Shown: positions 8,062 through 14,142 of the stretch, piece after piece
Position numbering within the stretch: position 1 is the first letter of the stretch
Layout: every line of letters starts with the position of its first letter
NCBI GenBank assembly: GCA_903904765.1
Contig: CAIVEA010000979.1
Location: 1 to 15,644 of the forward strand
Reading direction: 5' to 3'
Origin: an uncultured Chloroflexota bacterium
GTDB lineage: Bacteria > Chloroflexota > Anaerolineae > Aggregatilineales > Phototrophicaceae
DNA length: 15,644 nt
Notes under the pieces: generated by a model
Told to the model about the DNA's origin: nothing
What the model saw: only the letters and a program-made list of their open reading frames with translations
Database searches by the model: none
Translations under genes and position numbers: made by a program

Positions 8062-8856
8062 ATGACCGGAAAACTACAGGATAAAATCGCCATCGTGACG
8101 GGTGGCGGGCAGGGGTTGGGGCAGGCGCTCAGTCAGCGGTTGGCGGCGGAAGGCTGCCATGTGATCGTCACCGATGTGAACGAGGCCGGCGTGACCGAAA
8201 CTGTCGCCGCCATCGAACGCGATTACCCCGGACGGCGGGCGATTGGCATGAAGCTGGATGTGACCGACGAAGCGCAAATGGCGGGTGTGGTAGACCGCGC
8301 CATGAGTGAATTCGGGCGGCTGGACATCATGGTGGCGAATGCCGGAATCGTGCTGGCGGGCGAAGTCGAAGAGTTCGCGCTGGAACGGTGGCAGACGGTC
8401 ATCAATGTGAATCTGGTGGGCTACTTCCTTGCCGTCAAACATGCGGCGCGGGTGATGAAGCCCCAGAAAAGCGGCGCGATCATCCAGATCAACTCCAAGT
8501 CCGGCAAGAAGGGCAGCTTTAAGAACTCGGCCTATGCGGCTTCCAAGTTCGGCGGCATCGGTCTGACTCAGAGCGCCGCGCTGGAACTGGCGGAGTTCGG
8601 AGTGCGCGTGAACGCAATCTGCCCCGGCAACCTGCTCGACTCGCCGCTGTGGGTTAACTCGCTCTACAAGCAGTATGCCAAACGCTGGAATATCACCGAA
8701 GAAGAAGTGCGCCAGAAGTACATGAACGAAGTGCCGATGAAGCGCGGTTGCACTTACGAAGATGTGGCGAACGTGATGGTGTTCTTGGCCTCCGAACAGT
8801 CCGGTTATATGACCGGACAGGCCATCAACGTCACTGGCGGACAGGAGATGCGCTAG
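8062..8856 (+). CDS. srlD: Sorbitol-6-phosphate 2-dehydrogenase (SDR family)
   Basis: A short-chain dehydrogenase/reductase of 264 residues, expected to interconvert sorbitol 6-phosphate and fructose 6-phosphate (or a close analogue) with NAD. The nucleotide-binding motif TGGGQGLG is at 13-20. D38 at the end of strand 2 (VTDVN) favours NAD over NADP. ANAG is at 92-95, and the catalytic residues are S145, Y158 and K162 (INSKSGKKGS, YAASK). As recalled, the E. coli SrlD sequence shares the distinctive IIQINSKSGK, FGG-GLTQS, VP-KRGC and TGQ-INVTGGQ segments and the same C-terminal end. This makes the assignment stronger than a generic SDR call. The stop codon overlaps the next gene's GTG by one base. 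In enteric bacteria srlD sits with a sorbitol PTS; none is visible here, so the substrate may differ. Confidence 0.85.
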   Translation: MTGKLQDKIAIVTGGGQGLGQALSQRLAAEGCHVIVTDVNEAGVTETVAAIERDYPGRRAIGMKLDVTDEAQMAGVVDRAMSEFGRLDIMVANAGIVLAGEVEEFALERWQTVINVNLVGYFLAVKHAARVMKPQKSGAIIQINSKSGKKGSFKNSAYAASKFGGIGLTQSAALELAEFGVRVNAICPGNLLDSPLWVNSLYKQYAKRWNITEEEVRQKYMNEVPMKRGCTYEDVANVMVFLASEQSGYMTGQAINVTGGQEMR

Positions 8857-8858
8857 TG
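8843..8858 (+). promoter_or_regulatory. Ribosome binding site and TAG/GTG junction coupling srlD to the MtlD-like gene
   Basis: AGGAG at 8843-8847 sits inside the end of srlD, 8 nt before GTG 8856. The srlD stop TAG (8854-8856) shares its last base with that GTG. This fixes the start of the MtlD-like protein at 8856 (MTLTGTRTFVGFGFG) and suggests translational coupling. The frame is open further upstream to 8748, but that stretch only overlaps srlD. Confidence 0.7.
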
Positions 8859-10136
8859 ACGCTCACCGGAACGCGCACGTTTGTCGGGTTTGGCTTCGGG
8901 GCGATCCAATCGGGATTGTTCCTGTACGAAGCATACCGTTCGGGCGCGTTCCGGCGCTTGGTCGTCGCCGAGGTGATGGAGCAAACAGTAGCCGATTTAC
9001 GGGCGGCGGGCGGTCAGTTCAGCGTGAATATCGCACATGAAGACCGCATCGAATCCGCCCGTATTGGCGTGGTAGAAATCGAAAATCCGGCGCAGGACGA
9101 GGATCGTGCGCGGCTGATCGCAGCAATTGCGGAGGCTGAGGAGATCGCTACAGCAGTGCCAAGCATCGCTTTTTACAGCAGCGATTCGCCCGGCAGCCTG
9201 CATCGTGTTCTGGCGGAAGGGCTGCGGCGCAAGGCGGCACAGCATGGCCCGCGTGCCGTCATCTACGCTGCTGAGAACCATAACCACGCCGCCGAACATC
9301 TGCAACAGGCGGTGATGAGCGTGATTCCGGCGGATGAACAGGCCGCTGTGCGCGAACGGGTGCGCTTTCTGAACACGGTGATCGGCAAAATGAGCGGGCT
9401 GGTCACGCCGCAGGAGCGCGAGTCGTTGGGGCTGGCCGCTGTCACTGAGGGGACGGAACGGGCGTTTCTGGTGGAGGCGTTCAACCGCATTTTGATTACG
9501 CGCATTGACTTCCCTGAACCGTTCGAGCGCGGCATTCGCGTTTTCGAGGAAAAGACCGATTTGCTGCCATTCGAGGAAGCCAAGTTGTACGGTCACAACG
9601 CCACTCATGCGCTGGCGGCTTATATTGCCGGGGCAGCGGGTCTGACGCACATCTCGGACTTGCGTGCCAACCCGGATGTGATGGTTTTCCTGCGTGAAGC
9701 GTTCATCGAGGAGTCGGGCGCGGCGCTGTGCCGCAAATATGCCGGACTCGACCCGCTGTTCACGCCAACGGGCTATACAGCTTATGCCGATGATCTGCTG
9801 GCGCGGATGACCAATCCCTATCTGCGGGACACCGTGGAGCGCGTGGGGCGCGATCCGGTACGCAAGCTCGGTTGGGATGATCGGCTGGTGGGGACGATGC
9901 GGCTGGCGCTGGCGCAGGGCATCGAGCCGCTGCGGTATGCGCTTGGTGTACTGGCGGCGCTGGCGGTGTTCGACCCGGCGGCGCTGCGCGACTCGGCGGC
10001 GCTGGCGGCGGCGCTGGATCGCCTGTGGGCGGCGGTCGTGCCAGCGGCGGCGGAACGGGCGGCGGTGCTGCTGATGGTCGAACAAGCGCGGCCTTTCCTC
10101 GACCCGGATGGTTCGCTGAACCTGCTCCGGTTGTGA
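8856..10136 (+). CDS. Mannitol-1-phosphate 5-dehydrogenase-like polyol dehydrogenase
   Basis: A 426-residue member of the polyol-specific long-chain dehydrogenase family. Mannitol-1-phosphate 5-dehydrogenase in this family oxidises mannitol 1-phosphate to fructose 6-phosphate with NAD. An N-terminal Rossmann motif FVGFGFGAIQSG spans 9-20. ENHNHAAEHLQQAV at 140-153 corresponds to the CENM-type segment of MtlD. The family active-site pattern K-x4-N-x2-H is K243, N248, H251 (KLYGHNATHALAAY). EESGAALCRKY and NPYLRDTVERVGRDPVRKL near 285-338 match MtlD closely. It is about 45 residues longer than E. coli MtlD (382), with an alanine/leucine-rich C-terminal helix region (about 361-400). It starts at GTG 8856 with a good ribosome binding site and a 1-nt overlap with srlD. 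The pairing suggests successive or alternative polyol-phosphate oxidations. The stereochemistry of its substrate is not certain. Confidence 0.83.
   Translation: MTLTGTRTFVGFGFGAIQSGLFLYEAYRSGAFRRLVVAEVMEQTVADLRAAGGQFSVNIAHEDRIESARIGVVEIENPAQDEDRARLIAAIAEAEEIATAVPSIAFYSSDSPGSLHRVLAEGLRRKAAQHGPRAVIYAAENHNHAAEHLQQAVMSVIPADEQAAVRERVRFLNTVIGKMSGLVTPQERESLGLAAVTEGTERAFLVEAFNRILITRIDFPEPFERGIRVFEEKTDLLPFEEAKLYGHNATHALAAYIAGAAGLTHISDLRANPDVMVFLREAFIEESGAALCRKYAGLDPLFTPTGYTAYADDLLARMTNPYLRDTVERVGRDPVRKLGWDDRLVGTMRLALAQGIEPLRYALGVLAALAVFDPAALRDSAALAAALDRLWAAVVPAAAERAAVLLMVEQARPFLDPDGSLNLLRL
9953..10016 (+). repeat. Short GC-rich direct repeat, four exact copies of GGCGGCGCTG
   Basis: The 10-mer GGCGGCGCTG occurs exactly at 9953, 9977, 9995 and 10007. 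The start-to-start spacings are 24, 18 and 12 nt, all in frame, so each copy encodes the same Ala-Ala-Leu. It lies in the C-terminal part of the MtlD-like gene and probably reflects an alanine/leucine-rich helix in a GC-rich genome. Confidence 0.7.
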
Positions 10137-10288
10137 CAATAACGATTCACTCCCATTTTTCAGTTTATGGTTATAATGTCATGATTAGCGGTCAGTGAGA
10201 CGTTAATGGTTTATGCTTGTGTTTTTTGTGCATAGACCAAATGAAGTAATGGTCGGTATTAGCATCTATATGCCGTTTGTCGGGGATT
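10137..10288 (+). promoter_or_regulatory. Intergenic region with candidate promoter for the two-component/xylulokinase operon
   Basis: This is the longest gene-free stretch (about 150 nt), and it is clearly more AT-rich than its left flank. A perfect TATAAT at 10172-10177 is a plausible -10 box. The best -35-like hexamer is weak (TTCACT at 10146-10151, a long 20-nt spacing), so the promoter may depend on an activator. The implied leader before the kinase start is about 105 nt. No intrinsic terminator hairpin was found after the MtlD-like stop codon, so read-through from upstream is also possible. Confidence 0.45.
10235..10254. promoter_or_regulatory. Small inverted repeat GACCA-N10-TGGTC, possible operator
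   Basis: Perfect 5-bp arms GACCA (10235-10239) and TGGTC (10250-10254) are separated by 10 nt, so their centres are 15 nt apart. The element lies between the candidate promoter and the kinase start, in the 5' leader. A dimeric regulator site is conceivable, but arms this short arise often by chance. Confidence 0.25.
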
Positions 10289-13200
10289 ATGGATAGCACT
10301 GTAGGGTCGGATGAGCAATCGCGCTGTTCGCTAGAACAGGCCATCAGCTTGTGTCGCCATGTCCTATTACGCACACGCCGTGAAGACGGGTTGATGCAGC
10401 GTCTTTGCGATCAGTTAGCTGATTCTGGATTCCCGTTGGTCTGGGTGGGGATGCTCACGTCCAGCGGGCGTTACGGGGATGTGTTCGCATCTGGCACAGC
10501 AGTGGATGCGCTTCCTAGCCTGATTCCTCGTTTAGAGCCTGTCTATACGCATCTTTTGAATGGTTCGCCGCGCATCATTTCGGATTTCGGGTCACCTGCG
10601 CTAGAAGGTCGCTGCGCGATTACGGCTTTCCCCATTAGCGAATCGGGGCGCACCTTTGCCGCCCTGCATGTCTGCGCCCAGCAAGTGCAGGTGATGAACC
10701 AGATGGAGCAACTGGCGGAACTGACCGATGAGATCGGACTGCGTGTGGGCGAGATACGCCGTCTGGTGCAAACCGAACGCGATTTGCAGCAGCTTTCATT
10801 CCGCAATTACCCCGAACCCACTGCCATCATAGACCGTGATACGCTGGTGTTTTGTGATGTCAATCACGCTGCCATTCAACAATATGGCTATTCCCGCGAA
10901 GAATTTTTGCAGATGTCGGTGGATGATATTCAGTCCTCAAGGGATATTCTGCATTTGACACGGGATGATGAGGGCGCGTGGACGGAGTTTCGTCATTTAG
11001 GGGTGTGGAAACACCGATTGAAGGATGGCAGCCTGATTGATATGGAAGTTTCAGCGCGGTTCATCGAGTTTAATGGTCGTCCGGCAGTGATGGTGACGAC
11101 ACATGAGGTGACACGCTGGAAGCAGATGGAGCAGGCGCTACACGACAGTGAGGCACGTTTCCACGCTACATTTGAGCAAGCCTCGATAGGGATAGCCCAT
11201 CTCAGCTTAGAAGGGCATTTCCTGCGGGTGAACCAGTATGCGTGTACGTTTCTGGGGTATTCGGATGAAGGATTGCTCCACAAGACGCTTGAGGATATCA
11301 CCGCCGCACAGGATCAAGATTGGTGTTCGGCAGCGTTGCAGGAGTTGCTATCCGGCACGGGGAACGCGGTGACGCTGAGTAAGCGTTTTTTGCGGGCAGA
11401 TCACTCGACGGTGTGGGCGCAAATCACGCTGTCTCTGGTGCGGGATGCGGTCGGGCAACCTGCTTACTGCGTGGCGCTCATCAAAGATATTTCCACGCAG
11501 AAGTGGATGGAAAATTCCCTACGCGACAGCGAAATGCGTTTTCGTAGCGCGTTTGAGCAGGCAGCGGTAGGTATGGCCTATATCAGTACGACGGATATAC
11601 GGGTTGTCCGGGTCAATCGGGCGTTATGCGACCTGCTTCAGTTTTCGTCGGAGGCGCTACTTCAGCGTCAGATCGTTGACTGGTTCCATCGTAACGATCA
11701 GGAAGGCGTGATTCTGCGGATTGAATGCATTCTGAGTGGGCAGCAAGATCGGAATAACAACGATTGGCGATTGATTACTCGCGATAAGCAAATCATCTGG
11801 TGTCAGGTCAATTTGTCGTTGGTGCGCGACATTACCGGAAAACCGCTGTATCTGTATGTGATTGTTCAAGATATTAGTGCCCGTAAGCGCACTAAAGAAG
11901 TGCTGGACGAGAGCGAAATGCGCTACCGACGTATGATCGAAACCATGCAGGAGGGCGTGTGGTTGTTCGATCAATCGGGGTGTACGCGCTATGTCAATCA
12001 GCGCATGGCGGATCTGCTGGGATATGAACGGACAGAAATCCTGAATCGTCAAATGATGGATTTTGTTCATGAGTCGGAAGGTGTTTTCGCACATGCCCCG
12101 ATGGTGGATAACCGGGTGACAGAAACCCGACTGCGCTGCAAAGATGGCGCGAACATCTGGGTCATCCTCGCCAGCACCCCCCTGTTGGACGATGTAGGGC
12201 GGTTTGTAGGGACGCTGGTGATCGTGACCGATATTGACCAGCGCAAACGGATGGAATTGGAATCGGTGCGCCGGATGCGCGAAGTGACCATGCTGTATGA
12301 AGTGGGTCAGCAGTTGCAACACATCCACGATCCGCAAGTGTTGGCGACGAAGGCCATGAAGATTCTGGCGGGCGCGGTGGAGTATACGATTGGCGCGTTG
12401 CTGATGGTTAATGAAGCGCGTGATCGCCTGACTCTGCTCGCTGTGACTGAAGAAACAACTCACTATTTGGAACAGCGGTCGCAGCGAGATGGCGTGACTC
12501 CATCCACTCTGTACCTTGATCGGGGTGTGATTAGCTGGGTGGTGCATAACCGAGAGAGCATGTGTGTGGGCGATGTGCGCTCCAACCCGCATTATGTCGC
12601 CATTCATCCCGATATTCGCTCGGAATTGTGTGTGCCGCTGAAGAACCATGAGCAGCAGGTGATCGGTGCGATCAATTTGGAGTCCACGCGGGTGAATGCC
12701 TATACCGCGACCGAGCAACACCTGCTGGAAACGCTGGCCTTCCAGATTGCCGTTTTGCTGGAAAAGGCTAATCTGATGAAAGAGTTGCAGATGGTCAGCA
12801 CGCAGCACATCGCTCTATCGCGTCGGTTGGTTGCTGCACAGGAATATGAGCGTCGTCAGATCGCCCGCGAATTGCATGACCAGATCGGTCAAACGCTGAC
12901 CGGATTGAGCATGAGCCTTGAGATGAGCGCCCGCCGCTTGAAGGATGAGGAACTGGGCAATTCGCGGCGGGTGGTGGACGATCTGTTGCGGCAGGTGCGT
13001 GATCTGTCGCTCAATTTGCGCCCGGCCATGCTGGATGATCTGGGGTTATTGCCAGCGTTATTATGGCTATGTGAACGCTATGAGGCACAAACTCAGATTC
13101 GCGTTATCTTTGAGCATAAGGGTGTAGAAGGCGAACGCTTCTGTTCGGAAATCGAATCGGCGGCTTATCGGATCGTTCAGGAAGCACTGACCAATGTTGC

Positions 13201-13450
13201 GCGTCATTCGGGGGCGACCAGCGTTGAAGTCCGCGTGAACGTGGCTGATGGAGAGTTGGTGGTACAGGTGCGTGATTACGGTAGAGGCTATGACCCGGCG
13301 CGAGTTCTGCCCACATCCACCGGACTGCCGGGAATGCGTGCCCGTGCCACCGAGTTAGGCGGGCATTTCGATGTTCACACAATGCCGGGGGAAGGTGTTC
13401 GTTTGCAGGCACGTTTCCCGCTTGTAGTGACTATACCTGAGGAATTATGA
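10289..13450 (+). CDS. Soluble sensor histidine kinase, GAF-PASx4-GAF-HisKA_3-HATPase (NarX/DegS type)
   Basis: Sensor kinase of a NarL-type two-component system. Residues are numbered from an alternative TTG start at 10277 (subtract 4 for ATG 10289). An N-terminal GAF-like region (about 35-168) is followed by four PAS/PAC units near 173-285, 286-412, 416-540 and 545-660. Units 2 and 3 share the opening FEQAS-GIAH / FEQAAVGMAY. A second GAF domain spans about 672-830. The HisKA_3 dimerisation domain carries the phospho-acceptor H867 in RQIARELHDQIGQTL, then LRPAMLDDLGLLPAL. The HATPase has the N-box N973 (QEALTNVARHSGA), D1000 in VRDYGRGYDP and the GLPGMRARA glycine box. There is no transmembrane segment or signal peptide, so it senses an internal ligand, redox state or gas. 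The stop overlaps the response regulator start (ATGA). The signal is unknown. ATG 10289 is preferred, though neither start has a well-placed ribosome binding site. Confidence 0.92.
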   Translation: MDSTVGSDEQSRCSLEQAISLCRHVLLRTRREDGLMQRLCDQLADSGFPLVWVGMLTSSGRYGDVFASGTAVDALPSLIPRLEPVYTHLLNGSPRIISDFGSPALEGRCAITAFPISESGRTFAALHVCAQQVQVMNQMEQLAELTDEIGLRVGEIRRLVQTERDLQQLSFRNYPEPTAIIDRDTLVFCDVNHAAIQQYGYSREEFLQMSVDDIQSSRDILHLTRDDEGAWTEFRHLGVWKHRLKDGSLIDMEVSARFIEFNGRPAVMVTTHEVTRWKQMEQALHDSEARFHATFEQASIGIAHLSLEGHFLRVNQYACTFLGYSDEGLLHKTLEDITAAQDQDWCSAALQELLSGTGNAVTLSKRFLRADHSTVWAQITLSLVRDAVGQPAYCVALIKDISTQKWMENSLRDSEMRFRSAFEQAAVGMAYISTTDIRVVRVNRALCDLLQFSSEALLQRQIVDWFHRNDQEGVILRIECILSGQQDRNNNDWRLITRDKQIIWCQVNLSLVRDITGKPLYLYVIVQDISARKRTKEVLDESEMRYRRMIETMQEGVWLFDQSGCTRYVNQRMADLLGYERTEILNRQMMDFVHESEGVFAHAPMVDNRVTETRLRCKDGANIWVILASTPLLDDVGRFVGTLVIVTDIDQRKRMELESVRRMREVTMLYEVGQQLQHIHDPQVLATKAMKILAGAVEYTIGALLMVNEARDRLTLLAVTEETTHYLEQRSQRDGVTPSTLYLDRGVISWVVHNRESMCVGDVRSNPHYVAIHPDIRSELCVPLKNHEQQVIGAINLESTRVNAYTATEQHLLETLAFQIAVLLEKANLMKELQMVSTQHIALSRRLVAAQEYERRQIARELHDQIGQTLTGLSMSLEMSARRLKDEELGNSRRVVDDLLRQVRDLSLNLRPAMLDDLGLLPALLWLCERYEAQTQIRVIFEHKGVEGERFCSEIESAAYRIVQEALTNVARHSGATSVEVRVNVADGELVVQVRDYGRGYDPARVLPTSTGLPGMRARATELGGHFDVHTMPGEGVRLQARFPLVVTIPEEL

Positions 13451-14124
13451 GTGAAACCAAGATACGGATTTTGCTGGTTGATGACCACCAGATCGTCCGG
13501 CAAGGGCTGCGGAGTTTACTCTCGGCAGAACCGGACTTTCGGGTGGTGGCTGATGTGGGGGACGGTACCGAAGCCCTGTGCCAGCTCGAACACTGGCGAC
13601 CGGATGTGATGATTGTGGACATCGGTATGCCCGGCATCAACGGCATTGAAGTCACGCGACAGGCAACCAAAATATTCCCCCAGACCCGCGTGATTATCCT
13701 TTCGATGTATGATGACATCGCGCATGTGGCAGAGGCGTTCCGGCATGGCGCACGCAGTTATGTATTGAAGGGCGAAAGCACCGATCATCTGGTTCCGGCT
13801 GTGCGTCAGACGATACAGGGCAAACGCTATGTGAGCGATCCGATCACATTGGAAGCCGTCGAGGAATATATTGTGCGGGCGAAGGGGCGGAGCAGCGACC
13901 CGTATGAAACCCTGACCGACCGCGAACGCGAAGTGCTGAGTTTGACGGCGGATGGGTGGACGAGCCAGAGCATCGCGGACTATCTGTACATCAGCCCGCG
14001 CACGGTGGAGACTCACCGGGCGAATGTGCAGCGCAAACTGCATCTGACATCCCGTTCCGATTTGATACGCTTCGCGTTGGAACACAACCTTGTGAAAAGG
14101 ACACCCACTTCCGGCGCGGTTTAA
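13447..14124 (+). CDS. NarL/LuxR-family response regulator
   Basis: A 225-residue DNA-binding response regulator, the likely partner of the overlapping kinase gene. The receiver domain (about 5-125) has the acidic pair D12-D13 (LLVDDHQ), the phospho-acceptor D58 in IVDIGMPG, S86 (IILSMYDD) and K108 (YVLKGES). After a linker, the LuxR-type helix-turn-helix (about 153-215) starts LTDREREVLSL and contains SIADYLYISPRTVETHRANVQRKL. All expected activation residues are present. The start ATG shares four bases with the kinase stop (ATGA), and GAGGAA at about 13439-13444 serves as ribosome binding site. This indicates translational coupling. The sugar kinase gene follows after only 18 nt, so the regulator may control sugar or polyol use, but its DNA target cannot be deduced. 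Confidence 0.94.
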   Translation: MSETKIRILLVDDHQIVRQGLRSLLSAEPDFRVVADVGDGTEALCQLEHWRPDVMIVDIGMPGINGIEVTRQATKIFPQTRVIILSMYDDIAHVAEAFRHGARSYVLKGESTDHLVPAVRQTIQGKRYVSDPITLEAVEEYIVRAKGRSSDPYETLTDREREVLSLTADGWTSQSIADYLYISPRTVETHRANVQRKLHLTSRSDLIRFALEHNLVKRTPTSGAV

Positions 14125-14142
14125 CGATAGGTCGTGTCCAAA

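Noticed and set aside
8748..8855. Upstream extension of the MtlD-like reading frame inside srlD
   Set aside because: The extra 36 codons overlap the conserved SrlD C-terminus, and the real start at GTG 8856 has its own AGGAG.
10192..10374. Small antisense frame of 60 codons across the kinase promoter region
   Set aside because: It has no ribosome binding site or motif, and overlaps the kinase N-terminus and the candidate promoter.
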